From Bradyrhizobium iriomotense (lineage in GTDB: Bacteria; Pseudomonadota; Alphaproteobacteria; Rhizobiales; Xanthobacteraceae): a stretch of DNA of 64,000 nucleotides. Below the pieces are notes generated by a model. That model was not told the DNA's origin. It ran no database searches and saw nothing but the letters and a program-made list of their open reading frames with translations. The stretch covers positions 17,127-81,126 of the forward strand of contig NZ_BSOW01000038.1 of NCBI RefSeq assembly GCF_030160715.1, given 5' to 3'. The position numbers and the translations under genes are program-made. Shown here piece after piece: positions 54,846-64,000 of the stretch. The stretch's first letter is position 1. Each line of letters starts with the position of its first letter.

Positions 54846-55561
54846 ATGGTTATGAACGCATCCGGGACAACATCTAGAGTCGTACTGATTCACGGCGCTT
54901 GGGCCGACGGCTTTAACTGGGCACGCGTTATCACGTCGTTGCAGTTCAAGGGACTGAGGATCCTTGTGCTTCGATCCCGCTAACGTCCTTGTCAGATGAT
55001 ATCGCTGCACTTGAGCGCGCGCTGGAACGCACCGATGGTCCAGTGGTGCTTGTCGCGCATGCCTATGCTGGCGCCGTCATAGGAGCAAGTATCAACGAAA
55101 GGGTCCAATCTCTGGTCTTCATTGCGGCCCTGACGCCCGATCAAAGCCAGACGGTTGGTGAGGTATTCTATCGTGAGAACCTGCATCCGGAGGCGCCACA
55201 ACTCACGCCTGACACCGATGGATTCCTCTGCATGCCCGACGAACGGTTTGGCACTGCCTTTTGTCAAGATGCTTCACCCGAGCAGGCTGCCCTCCTCGCG
55301 GCGACGCAGCGTCCCATTGCTCTTGCATGCATTCAGGAAAAGGCACCCAAGCCGGCATGGAAAGCAAAACCGTTCTGGTATCTTGTTGCTCAAGAAGATC
55401 GGATGATCGCCCCGGCTACACAGTTATTCTTGGCACAACGTATGAGCGCAACAATTCGATCGGAAGAAGTCGACCACACACCGTCGGTCACCGCGCCAGA
55501 ATTGGTCGTCGAAATAATTCTCCAGGCTATAACCAATTCGGCCGCCCGTCCGAGTAGTTAG
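54846..55561 (+). pseudogene. alpha/beta hydrolase, frameshifted, nucleophile Ser absent
   Basis: Starts behind GAGGAGG with VVLIHGAWADGFNWARVI, the oxyanion region of a small alpha/beta hydrolase. Between 54955 and 54985 one base is missing: the first frame stops at RSR, while the other continues IPLTSLSDDIAALERAL to the end at 55561. The nucleophile elbow reads VAHAYAGAV, with alanine where GHSYGG-type families have serine. The C-terminal histidine (EEVDHTPSV) is present. It is either a non-enzymatic branch or a decayed gene. Confidence 0.7.
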
Positions 55562-55802
55562 AGACCCAGCGATCGGCTGGCGTACTGCTTCCAACGTCGC
55601 CGATGGGATTTCCGAGCGGGTTGCCCGTCGATAGGTGCCGCCAGTCGATTCTCAAGATCGCGGTGGCCAGTATTTTCTTTGCGGTGATTTTCTCAGTATT
55701 GCGGAATTTGAAGCCGCGGCGTATCGACTTGCGGCGGTCTCCATCGCAATGTTGCGGTTTCCTTTCGACAGCGGTCCGTGTTGACCCGCGACGAGGAGTG
55801 CG

Positions 55803-57917
55803 ATGATGAGATCTGCACGTCAGCTCGAGGCTCATGGATCAATGCATCATGCGAATATGGGCCACATGAGCCCCGTCGCGCACCATTACATGCATATGGA
55901 TCACGGCCACGCCGGAAACGGCCACGCGGCGATGGTTACAGATTTCCGGAATCGATTCTGGGTCGCGATGATTCTCACCGTTCCGATTCTTGCTTTGTCA
56001 CAGCTTGTGCAGGACTTGCTCGGCCTGCGCGAGCGGCTTGCCTTTAGGGGAGAGTCTTACGTCCTCTTTGGTCTTTCTACGGTGGTCTATCTTTACTGCG
56101 GCTGGCCCTTCCTCAAGGGAATCCACAACGAACTCAGGGCGCGCCAGCCAGGCATGATGACGCTAATTGCGGTCGCTATTTCGACGGCGTTTTTCTATTC
56201 TAGCGCAGTGGTCTTCGGTCTCCCCGGAACGGTGTTCTTCTGGGAGCTGGCGACGCTCGTCGATGTCATGCTCCTCGGACATTGGCTCGAGATGAAATCC
56301 GTCTTGGGAGCCTCGCGCGCCTTGGAGGCGCTGGTTCAACTTCTACCGGCGACCGCACACCGGCTCAAACCGAATGATGACGCCGAAGATGTCCCGATCG
56401 CAGAATTGCGGCCCGGCGACCGCGTCCTGGTCAAGCCTGGCGAGAGAGTACCGATCGATGGCGTGATTACCAAGGGCTACTCCGGCTTCAACGAATCGAT
56501 GCTGACCGGAGAGTCGCGACCTGTCGAGAAGACCGTGGGCCGGGAGGCTGTCGGCGGGGCGGTGAACGGCGAGGGTGTTGTGACCGTTGTTGTGCGCAAG
56601 ACCGGGGATCAGACATATCTGGCTCAGGTCATTGCGCTGGTCCAACAGGCGCAGGAGACCCGCTCTCGGACCCAGGACCTGGCCAATCGCGCTGCCTTGT
56701 GGCTGACCTACATTGCTCTATCCGTCGGCGGCGCAACGCTCGTCGCATGGCTCGCTTTTGGCTTCGGCTTTGACTACGCGATCGAGCGCATGGCGACCGT
56801 TATGGTCATCGCCTGCCCGCACGCGCTCGGTCTCGCGGTCCCTTTGGTCGTTGCAGTGAGCACGCGGCTTACGGCGCAGCGTGGTCTTCTTATCCGCGAT
56901 CGCGCGGCCTTCGAACGCGCCCATGGCCTGGGTGCGGCGCTGTTCGACAAGACCGGCACCTTGACGGAAGGCCGCTTTGGCGTAGTGGGAGTCGTTGCGC
57001 TGTCTGATCTATCCGAGCGCGAGATACTAGCGTGGGCCGCAGGGCTTGAGAGTCAGTCAGAGCATCCGATCGCGCAGGGCGTCATGCGGGGTGCCAAGGA
57101 CCGCAGCGTCACGCCGAAGCCGGTCCGGAATTTCAAAAATCTGCCAGGCCAAGGTACTGAGGCCGTGATTGAAGGACATAGCGTCAGAGTCGTGAGTCCC
57201 CACTATGTCCGCAAGCGAGGACTGGACGCGCCAAACGAGCGTATCGACGAGCTGGGCGACGAAGGCAATACCGTCGTCTACCTACTGATAGATGATAAGC
57301 CAGTCGGCGCGGTCGCGCTTGCCGACGTTATTCGCAAAGAGTCATTCGATGCAATCGCGCGCCTCAAGGCAATGGGAATCCGCTGCATGATGATCACGGG
57401 CGACGCCATGGCGGTTGCCAAGTCGGTCGCCGCTCGACTTGGCCTTGACGACTACTTCGCTGAAGTCTTGCCGCACCAAAAGCTTGAGAAAGTCCGCGAG
57501 GTGAAGGCGCGCGGCGTCACTGTTGCGATGATCGGCGATGGTGTCAATGATGCACTAGCCTTGGTCGAGTCCGATCTCGGCATTGCGATTGGCGCCGGAA
57601 CCGAAGTCGCGGTCGAGTCAGCGGATATCGTTCTGGTGCGCAGCGATCTCCGCGACGTTTTCACCATCGTGGCGCTTTCGCGCGCGACTTATAGAAAGAT
57701 ACTTCAGAATCTTTTGTGGGCGACGGCCTACAACATTGTCGCGATTCCGCTGGCCGCCGGCGTGGCCTATCCGTGGGGGATCGTCATAAGTCCAGCCGTC
57801 GGCGCCGCCCTCATGTCAGCAAGCACGATCATCGTCGCCATCAACGCGCAGTTGCTCGCGCGTGCCCGAACCTTGGTTGCGAACGGCGGCAGTACTGCGA
57901 CACAGCCGCGAAAGTAG
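55803..57917 (+). CDS. copB: copper-translocating P-type ATPase, CopB type
   Basis: 704 residues. A histidine/methionine-rich N-terminus (about residues 12-45, including MHMDHGH) replaces CxxC domains. Membrane metal motif CPH (VIACPHALG near residue 336), phosphorylation site DKTGTLT near 381, actuator TGES near 237 and hinge GDGVND near 577. CPH plus a His-rich tail marks the P1B-3/CopB group, exporting copper or silver. GAGGAG precedes two possible ATGs (55803, 55806). A sensor kinase follows 79 bases downstream. Confidence 0.93.
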   Translation: MMRSARQLEAHGSMHHANMGHMSPVAHHYMHMDHGHAGNGHAAMVTDFRNRFWVAMILTVPILALSQLVQDLLGLRERLAFRGESYVLFGLSTVVYLYCGWPFLKGIHNELRARQPGMMTLIAVAISTAFFYSSAVVFGLPGTVFFWELATLVDVMLLGHWLEMKSVLGASRALEALVQLLPATAHRLKPNDDAEDVPIAELRPGDRVLVKPGERVPIDGVITKGYSGFNESMLTGESRPVEKTVGREAVGGAVNGEGVVTVVVRKTGDQTYLAQVIALVQQAQETRSRTQDLANRAALWLTYIALSVGGATLVAWLAFGFGFDYAIERMATVMVIACPHALGLAVPLVVAVSTRLTAQRGLLIRDRAAFERAHGLGAALFDKTGTLTEGRFGVVGVVALSDLSEREILAWAAGLESQSEHPIAQGVMRGAKDRSVTPKPVRNFKNLPGQGTEAVIEGHSVRVVSPHYVRKRGLDAPNERIDELGDEGNTVVYLLIDDKPVGAVALADVIRKESFDAIARLKAMGIRCMMITGDAMAVAKSVAARLGLDDYFAEVLPHQKLEKVREVKARGVTVAMIGDGVNDALALVESDLGIAIGAGTEVAVESADIVLVRSDLRDVFTIVALSRATYRKILQNLLWATAYNIVAIPLAAGVAYPWGIVISPAVGAALMSASTIIVAINAQLLARARTLVANGGSTATQPRK

Positions 57918-57996
57918 CTCTGCGGCGAGATAGGGCGGCCGGTAGACGAGGGTCGCGCCTGTCAAGTTCATTCGACCGCGATTTCCGGACAAAGCC

Positions 57997-59451
57997 ATGA
58001 TCTCGAATTCCGTGCCTCTGATGACGGCTGTCGATCTCCTGATCATAGGGGTGACCGTCTATGGCATATGGCGTTGCCGCCTGATCAATCCTGGAAAGCG
58101 CTTCGAACGGCCGCGAATCAGCCTGCTGCTGATCAACTCGGGACTGCTGGCTGTTGCCTTACTTTATGCCGCCGACCTCGCGATCATGCACGTCCTTCCC
58201 ATGGTCACTGCGATGGACGAAGCAATAAAGGCCATGGAGGCTCTTCATCGCAACCTCGGCTGGCTAGTCATTCCGTTTGCGGTGGTCTCCATATCCATCG
58301 GCTTTATCGAACTTCTCGTCGAACTTCAAAGGCGGGAGGCGAGAGTTCGCCGCCTGATCGACGCCAACATCGTCGGTATCTTTATCTGGGGTCCTGATGG
58401 TCGGATCGTTGACGCGAATGAGGCCTTTCTCCGGATTACTGGATACGTGCGCGACGAGCTCATCTCCAACCGCCTGGGCTGGACGGAATTGACTCCAGCC
58501 GAAACGCACAGAGTCGACGAGCAGCGGCTGGCCGGGCTAAACGCGTCCGGAGTGGTCCACCCATACGAGACGGAATACATACAAAGAAGCAGTCGTCGTG
58601 TGCCGGTACTGGTCGGAATGGCGATGTTCGAAGGAACGCCAAAGGAAGGTGTTGCCTTCGTGCTCGATCTGACCGATAGCAAGAACGCACAACTGGCGCT
58701 CCGCGAAAGCGAGCAAAGGCATCGCGAGGTTGAGCTAGAATTAGCGCACGCAAACCGCGTTTCCGCGATCGGGCAGCTGTCCTTGTCGATTGCGCATGAG
58801 GTCGCTCAGCCGATCACGGCCGCGGCTGTTAGCGCCGGGAGCGCATTGCGATGGTTGAGCGCCGAGCCGCCGAATCTCGCGAAGGCAAAAGAGCGGCTCG
58901 GACGGATCGCCAAGGATGTCAAACGCGCCCAAGAGATCGTCGACAGGATACGCTCCTTCGTCAAGAAGGCCCCTCAGCGAAGAGACGCATTGGTTATCAA
59001 CGAAGCGATCCTCGAGGTCGTTGCACTGACCCAGCACGAAGCGGCCAAGAACCGTGTTTCCGTTGAGACGCAGCTCACCGAGGGCCTGCCGCCTGTTCTA
59101 GGGGATCGAGTCCAACTGCAACAAGTCGTCCTCAACCTGGTTATAAACGCGCTCGAAGCAATGAGCGGCTCAGACGAAGGGACGCGACAGCTGCTAATTA
59201 AGACCGACAAAGCCGATCAGAAAGAAGTACTCGTCGTGGTGCAGGATTCAGGCCCCGGCATGGCGCCTGAGAGCATCGATCGAGTCTTTGCTCCCTTCTA
59301 CACGACCAAGCCGAGCGGTTTGGGAATAGGCCTCTCGATCTGCCGTTCAATCATTGAGGCGCACGATGGACGATTGTGGGCAACCGCAGCCGAGCACAGA
59401 GGGGCTGCATTTGCATTCACGCTGCCTGTGCGCCCGGACAACTCGTTGTGA
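57997..59451 (+). CDS. membrane PAS sensor histidine kinase
   Basis: 484 residues. Three membrane helices about residues 10-27, 43-66 and 88-110, then PAS about 118-235, HisKA histidine near 267 (SIAHEVAQPITAA), N-box NLVINALEAM and G-boxes DSGPGM, GLGIGLSICR. From PAS onward it closely parallels the giant kinase at 22769 (REARVRRLIDANIVGI versus REARIRRLVDANIIGI). The histidine context HEVAQP differs from the usual HEINQP. No response regulator is adjacent; it follows the copper ATPase. Confidence 0.9.
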   Translation: MISNSVPLMTAVDLLIIGVTVYGIWRCRLINPGKRFERPRISLLLINSGLLAVALLYAADLAIMHVLPMVTAMDEAIKAMEALHRNLGWLVIPFAVVSISIGFIELLVELQRREARVRRLIDANIVGIFIWGPDGRIVDANEAFLRITGYVRDELISNRLGWTELTPAETHRVDEQRLAGLNASGVVHPYETEYIQRSSRRVPVLVGMAMFEGTPKEGVAFVLDLTDSKNAQLALRESEQRHREVELELAHANRVSAIGQLSLSIAHEVAQPITAAAVSAGSALRWLSAEPPNLAKAKERLGRIAKDVKRAQEIVDRIRSFVKKAPQRRDALVINEAILEVVALTQHEAAKNRVSVETQLTEGLPPVLGDRVQLQQVVLNLVINALEAMSGSDEGTRQLLIKTDKADQKEVLVVVQDSGPGMAPESIDRVFAPFYTTKPSGLGIGLSICRSIIEAHDGRLWATAAEHRGAAFAFTLPVRPDNSL

Positions 59452-59815
59452 TCTCGTGCGCTGTCTTTGATTACCATCCGCGCATAGCGCGGGCTGACGC
59501 GGAGCTCCGATTTGGGTCATCCGCGCCGTATTGAACGTCGGCCGGCCTCTTCCGATCTGCCCTGATAGGCAGACAACTTGACGGCAACCGACGCGACGAC
59601 AGAACAATGAAACGGCTGGCTGACCAAAAGTCGTCGGACCTCTACCTCGATGGCTACTGGTTAACCCATTAGCACACCAGAAATAGCATCATCGATACAT
59701 CTGCGAGAGAAATGGAAAAGCCAGCTTGAGTTTTGGCCGATATCTTAAAACGGCCTTGCAGCTGCGGCGCTACGCGGATCACCAAGTTGAGAGGAAGCGA
59801 TCGAAGAGGCCGAAT
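59452..59815. other. intergenic, no gene seen
   Basis: About 360 bases. Open frames on both strands are unsupported. No hairpin or RNA recognised. Confidence 0.35.
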
Positions 59816-60061
59816 GTGACCCACGTCTATTTCCATTGTTCTAGTAATCGGGGGGTACTGATTGATCAATGCGGCGCAGCTGTGGACAATCTGATTGAAG
59901 CGCGTGACCACGCCGCAGGAGTTGTTCGGTCTCTCATCGTGGCAAACAGCGCAAGGGATTGCCGGGACTGGGTCCTGCACGTCAGCGACGAGCTTGGTAG
60001 CGAGATTTTCGTGGTGCCGTTCGCGTTCGTACAGGGCAAGCACATTGAGAGCTATCGGTGA
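59816..60061 (+). CDS. DUF6894-like small protein
   Basis: 81 residues from GTG 59816, VTHVYFHCSSNRGVLIDQCG. The pattern Y-F-H, then a helix with LIEARDHAAGVVRSLI, then DWVLHVSDELGSEIFVVPF matches the short DUF6894 family abundant in rhizobia. The frame is open upstream to 59726 but without similarity. Function unknown. Confidence 0.6.
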   Translation: MTHVYFHCSSNRGVLIDQCGAAVDNLIEARDHAAGVVRSLIVANSARDCRDWVLHVSDELGSEIFVVPFAFVQGKHIESYR

Positions 60062-60367
60062 CTTCATATGCAAAGCTCGGCGCTATCAAATGCGCTTCGC
60101 CGCTTGTTCAGCAGCGCGCGGTCCCAACGTCGATCGGCACGACAACTCCTTGATTCTCGTGACGCTGACGGGGTCATGCTTTGGCGCCGATTTACACCCG
60201 ATACTCGGGATGGAATCATGATGCGGGCCGTTCAGGCGCAATCACGCGAATCTCAGAGCAATAGAGGAAGAGACATTTCCGAGCAGGTGGCGGAGTCTAA
60301 CAAGGGGCGAATGACACTGTGTCGTCCGATCGGAGTCTATGGCCGCCGCTTCCGCTGGAGATAACCC
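60062..60367. other. intergenic, unsupported open frame
   Basis: A 98-codon plus-strand frame from 60068 fills this gap, but it is arginine/serine-rich and resembles no family I recognise. Listed as non-coding by default. Confidence 0.3.
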
Positions 60368-60622
60368 ATGGATGCGTATGATCTTCTTGTCATCGGCACT
60401 GGTACCGCCGCGCAGGCGGCAGCGGGGCGCATGCGTAAAGCGGGGCGCTCGGTCGCGATGATTGACCATCGCCCGTTTGGCGGCACCTGCGCCCTACGCG
60501 GCTGCGATCCCAAGAAGATGCTAGTCATCGGATCGTTCTCTCGAATCGGCGTCAACGGTCGCAGTCGATGGCGGTCTTCTTGCATTTGGCATCGAGGCTT
60601 CTCCGCACGCCGAGCATGTTAA
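60368..60622 (+). pseudogene. N-terminal fragment of a FAD-dependent disulfide oxidoreductase
   Basis: Begins MDAYDLLVIGTGTAAQAAAG, an FAD-binding Rossmann motif, and reaches the redox-active disulfide region GGTCALRGCDPKK of the mercuric reductase/dihydrolipoamide dehydrogenase family. After about residue 53 the similarity ends and the frame closes at 60622, while intact members exceed 440 residues. A truncated relic. Confidence 0.75.
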
Positions 60623-60749
60623 TCGCCACGGCACACACTGACTGTTTGTCGTTTGCCGCGCTTTGATTGGTCTTGCTCGAATCCGGCGCCGCTATGCTGG
60701 ACTCCATACGCGCAGAACTCTAATTGTGGATGGCGGTGGGTCAGTTAGA

Positions 60750-62741
60750 ATGGCGATGTGCGACATGTCGCCGACGGAAACCGACATGCTCGATCAACCG
60801 TCGAAAGATACGAAAAAGTCAACGCCAGGCTGGCGATTTCTGAAATTGCTTGGATATGCCGAGGCGCCCAGCCCCGGGCCTGGAACAAGCAAGACGGAAA
60901 GAAGCACACCGAAGGAGCCGGAGGAGCGCAAGCACCAGTTTGCGACCTGGTACATCTTTGCGGCCTTCCTCGGCGTGCTGCTGGTCCAGTTCCTGTTGCT
61001 GCGCTTCACTCAGGTCGACACCATTCCGTACAGCCAATTTGAGCGGCTCGTCGGCGAGAACAAGATCGCGGAAGTGCTGATCGGACAGGAGACTATCCAG
61101 GGGATCCTGAAGGAGCCGTTCCCGGACGGCCGAAAGATGTTCTACACGGTCCGCGTCGAGCCCGGGCTCGCCGACAAGCTGCGCGCCCACGGCGTCGTCA
61201 TCACCGGCGCGCCGTCGTCGACCTTCCTCTCTACCATCCTGTCGTGGGTGCTGCCGATCTTCATCTTCTATCTGATCTGGACCTACGGGTTCCGCCGTGT
61301 GGCGGAACGCCAGGGCCTTGGCGGCCTGATGTCGATCGGCAAGTCGCGCGCCAAGGTCTATGTCGAGACCGACACCAGGACCACCTTCAGGGACGTGGCC
61401 GGCGTCGACGAGGCGAAGTTCGAGCTGCAGGAAGTAGTCGCCTTCCTGCGCGATTCGACCTCCTTCGGCCGGCTCGGCGCACGCATCCCGAAGGGCATCC
61501 TACTGGTCGGCCCGCCCGGCACCGGCAAGACGCTGCTCGCGCGCGCGGTAGCGGGCGAGGCTGGCGTTCCGTTCTTCTCGATCTCCGGCGCCGAGTTCGT
61601 CGAGATGTTCGTCGGGGTCGGCGCGGCGCGCGTGCGCGATCTGTTCGAGCAGGCGCGCAAGGCAGCGCCCTGCATCATCTTCATCGACGAGCTCGATGCG
61701 CTCGGCCGCAGCCGCGGCCCCGGCGCATTCGGCAGCTACGACGAGAAGGAGCAGACGCTCAACCAGTTGCTCGCCGAACTTGACGGGTTCGACCCGACGA
61801 CCGGCGTGATCCTGCTCGGTGCCACCAACCGGCCGGAGGTCCTCGATCCAGCCTTGCTGCGACCAGGCCGTTTCGACCGTCAGGTACTGGTCGACCGGCC
61901 CGACCGCTCCGGCCGGCTGGAAATCCTCAAGGTGCACGTGGCCAGGATACGACTGGCCCCGGGCGTGGACCTCGAACAGATCGCCGGACTGACCACCGGC
62001 TTCACCGGCGCCGATCTTGCCAACCTGGTCAACGAGGCCGCCATTGTGGCGACCCGGCGCAGCGCCGAAGCGGTGACGCTCGCCGACTTCACCGCGGCGA
62101 TCGAGCGCATCGTGGCGGGACTGGAAAAGAAGAGCCGAGTTCTGGGCGAGGAGGAACGCCGCCGCGTCGCCTATCACGAGATGGGGCATGCGCTGGTCGC
62201 CGCGAGCCTTCCCGGCGTCGATCCGGTGCACAAGGTTTCGATCATCCCGCGCGGCGTCGGCGCGCTCGGCTACACCATACAGCGCCCAACCGAGGATCGC
62301 TTCGTGCTCGCCCGCCACGATCTCGCCAACCGCATCGCCGTGCTGATGGGCGGGCGCGCTTCGGAAGCGCTGATCTTCGACGGTGAAGTCTCCACCGGCG
62401 CGGCCGACGACCTGCAGCGTGCAACCGATATCGCGCTGCAGATGGTCACCCGGTTCGGCATGGACGAAACGGTGGGCCAGCGCACCTACTCAGCCGCGCC
62501 GCAGCCGTTCCTTGGGACTTCGACCAGCGGCGTCGACGCCTCCGAGACGACCGAGCGCGAGATCGACGTGGCGGTGCGCGACATCATCACGAAGGCCTTC
62601 GAGCAGGCGACTGCCATCCTACGCACACGGCGTGTCGACCTCGACGAAGGCGGCCGCCTGCTACTTGCCCGCGAGACGTTGACCGCGGATCAGTTCCCTG
62701 CGATCCGGCTTACAACGAAGCAGCCCGAAACAGTTGGCTGA
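60750..62741 (+). CDS. ftsH: ATP-dependent zinc metalloprotease FtsH
   Basis: 663 residues from ATG 60750 (60786 also possible). Two membrane helices about 67-86 and 160-182 flank a periplasmic domain. AAA motifs: Walker A GPPGTGKT near 253, FIDELDALG, second region of homology ATNRPEVLDPALLRPGRFD. The zinc site is HEMGH near 476. Membrane-anchored quality-control protease. The charged N-terminal extension and the accessory neighbourhood suggest an additional copy rather than the housekeeping gene (inference). Confidence 0.93.
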   Translation: MAMCDMSPTETDMLDQPSKDTKKSTPGWRFLKLLGYAEAPSPGPGTSKTERSTPKEPEERKHQFATWYIFAAFLGVLLVQFLLLRFTQVDTIPYSQFERLVGENKIAEVLIGQETIQGILKEPFPDGRKMFYTVRVEPGLADKLRAHGVVITGAPSSTFLSTILSWVLPIFIFYLIWTYGFRRVAERQGLGGLMSIGKSRAKVYVETDTRTTFRDVAGVDEAKFELQEVVAFLRDSTSFGRLGARIPKGILLVGPPGTGKTLLARAVAGEAGVPFFSISGAEFVEMFVGVGAARVRDLFEQARKAAPCIIFIDELDALGRSRGPGAFGSYDEKEQTLNQLLAELDGFDPTTGVILLGATNRPEVLDPALLRPGRFDRQVLVDRPDRSGRLEILKVHVARIRLAPGVDLEQIAGLTTGFTGADLANLVNEAAIVATRRSAEAVTLADFTAAIERIVAGLEKKSRVLGEEERRRVAYHEMGHALVAASLPGVDPVHKVSIIPRGVGALGYTIQRPTEDRFVLARHDLANRIAVLMGGRASEALIFDGEVSTGAADDLQRATDIALQMVTRFGMDETVGQRTYSAAPQPFLGTSTSGVDASETTEREIDVAVRDIITKAFEQATAILRTRRVDLDEGGRLLLARETLTADQFPAIRLTTKQPETVG

Positions 62742-62802
62742 CGGATTCGTTCCTGCATCTTCACTTGTCGGGTCCGTCGTTCCAAGAGGAAGGAGATTCA
62801 AG

Positions 62803-63588
62803 ATGACTGAGCCACTCGCGCAACCGATCGTTCCAGCTGCTGAGGAGCGGGCCCGGCTGAAGGAGGGAGTACACATCGAACGCAGCTCTCGCCGGATACG
62901 GACGTACTTTGGTGGCAAGCTGATCGCCGACAGCGAACACGTTCTCCTCGTCTATGAAACGAAGCGGCCACCGGCTTACTGGTTTCCAATTGCGGATGTC
63001 GGGACGGAGTATCTAGAGCAGTTACAGCAAGCGGCGGACACCATTCGCTGGCGCGTGGTGGTGAAGGATCGTATCGCGGACAATGCGGCCCGCGCCTACA
63101 TCACGCCGACAGGCTATCGAGCCGCACTCGAAGGCCACCTCACTTTCTTCTGGAATGAGATGGACGCGTGGTTCGAGGAGGACGAGCAGGTCTTTGTTCA
63201 TCCTCGAGATCCGTATACGAGAGTCGACACGGTTCACAGCTCAAGGCACGTGCGGGTGGAGATTGAAGGCGTGACACTGGGTGAAACTCTCCGGCCCATC
63301 CTCCTCTTTGAGACTGGGCTGCCGACCCGCTATTACATTCCGAAGCTGGACGTGCGCATGGATCTGCTCGAGCCCACTGAGTCTGTCAGTCGGTGCCCGT
63401 ATAAAGGCGTTGCGCGCTACTGGTCGGCTCGGGTGGGCGATAAGCTCGTCAAGGACATCGTGTGGAGTTATCCGGCGCCAATTCCCGAGTGCCCGAAGAT
63501 CGAAAACCTGCTCAGCTTCTACAACGAGCACGTCGATCTGTACGTCGATGGGGTGCTGCAAGATCGACCAATCACGCCGTTCTCTTAA
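62803..63588 (+). CDS. DUF427 family protein, duplicated domain
   Basis: 261 residues with two DUF427-like halves. The first has RTYFGGKLIADSEHVLLVYE and PPAYWFPIADV; the second has RVEIEGVTLGETLRPILLFE and PTRYYIPKLDV, then CPYKGVARYWS. The family is widespread and functionally unassigned. AGGAAGGAG precedes the ATG. It follows ftsH by 61 bases on the same strand and may share its transcript. Confidence 0.85.
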   Translation: MTEPLAQPIVPAAEERARLKEGVHIERSSRRIRTYFGGKLIADSEHVLLVYETKRPPAYWFPIADVGTEYLEQLQQAADTIRWRVVVKDRIADNAARAYITPTGYRAALEGHLTFFWNEMDAWFEEDEQVFVHPRDPYTRVDTVHSSRHVRVEIEGVTLGETLRPILLFETGLPTRYYIPKLDVRMDLLEPTESVSRCPYKGVARYWSARVGDKLVKDIVWSYPAPIPECPKIENLLSFYNEHVDLYVDGVLQDRPITPFS

Positions 63589-63917
63589 CGTCGAGAGTTC
63601 GCTTTGAAGCGGCAGAGCCTGCGACGAGGCGATCCGGGTGGGCTGATCCGTCGTATCGCGGCGAAACGATAACGGCTCCGCATCAACGTCGTCGGTCAGG
63701 TGACTGAATGGACTCGCGGCAGCTGGCTCGCGGGCTACGAGAGTGGACTGCTGGGCCGGCCGCGACTACGCGAGGGCTATCGTTGCAGGCTGGTTGCCCG
63801 ATCATGACCTCCCGGCTCTTGCAGCAGAGACCCCTATGTGGATCAAGAGGACGGTCCTCTTTCCTCCGAATAAGCCGCTTCTCCAAGGAGACGAACGTCC
63901 AGCCCTAGTACCCGGAA
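63589..63917. other. intergenic, no supported gene
   Basis: About 330 bases. Overlapping plus-strand frames (for example from 63743, MDCWAGRDYARAIVAGWLPD) suggest a decayed small gene, but no family was recognised. Confidence 0.3.
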
Positions 63918-64000
63918 TCAGAGCTGAGTGATACGGCGGCCTTTGAAGCGGCGTTGACGGACCTTTTTCTTGGTCCAGACGAAGGGCTCGGCTTTGTCGT
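63918..64000 (-). mobile_element. C-terminus of an IS630-like transposase (partial)
   Basis: The last 26 codons of a gene entering from beyond the window: DKAEPFVWTKKKVRQRRFKG ending RRITQL. The PFVWTK motif is typical of the C-terminus of IS630-family transposases. The catalytic part lies outside the window, so the family is tentative. Confidence 0.55.

Overview
The window looks like chromosomal accessory DNA from an alphaproteobacterium of the Bradyrhizobium / Nitrobacteraceae type. The inference rests on a C4-pathway 5-aminolevulinate synthase, a urease operon carrying a HupE/UreJ gene, many FixJ-like response regulators, several small proteins that resemble rhizobial families, and high-GC codon use. 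No rRNA, tRNA, CRISPR array or replication origin was seen.

Layout. 0-4 kb: a minus-strand nitrate/sulfonate/taurine-type ABC importer with a methyltransferase. 4-17.5 kb: gene-poor, scrambled DNA with small proteins, a triple-frameshifted enoyl reductase relic, a catalase-like peroxidase, an orphan sensor kinase with a periplasmic binding domain, three copies of a degenerate intergenic repeat, and a frameshifted integrase lying against a DNA-ligase fragment. 17.8-22.4 kb: a five-gene amide/urea-type (Urt/Liv) ABC importer whose first permease gene is frameshifted. 22.8-32.2 kb: signalling, comprising a 1843-residue Ser/Thr-kinase-like/ATPase/GAF/PAS/histidine kinase, three response regulators, and an HWE histidine kinase whose N-terminus is interrupted by an (AG)15 tract. 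32.2-37.5 kb: urease operon ureD-A-J-B-C-F-G, with no ureE. 37.6-42.3 kb: an operon of two cytochrome P460-like c-type proteins plus a beta-propeller protein, divergent from a molybdopterin oxidoreductase / flavin reductase / zinc-ribbon operon. 42.5-45.4 kb: ccmC-D-G and hemA. 45.7-51 kb: RclC-like membrane proteins (one a tandem duplication), an oxidoreductase, a hydrolase and an AraC regulator. 51-54.5 kb: a truncated ECF sigma, two response regulators and a sensor kinase. 54.8-64 kb: a frameshifted hydrolase, a CopB-type copper ATPase, a sensor kinase, FtsH, a DUF427 protein and the end of an IS630-like transposase.

How the parts may work together (inference). Urease could feed on substrate from the amide/urea importer, although that importer appears broken here. 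The P460, ccmCDG and hemA genes form a block in which c-type haem proteins sit beside haem supply and attachment functions. The RclC/AraC set and the copper ATPase suggest oxidant and metal stress. Three of the sensor kinases share closely related PAS/GAF-HisKA modules, pointing to local expansion of one signalling family.

Caveat. At least twelve single-base or dinucleotide frame disruptions occur. They may be real decay of accessory DNA or sequencing error; this cannot be decided from one sequence. The most intriguing single feature is the (AG)15 tract at 31589-31619, which has the geometry of a phase-variation switch.
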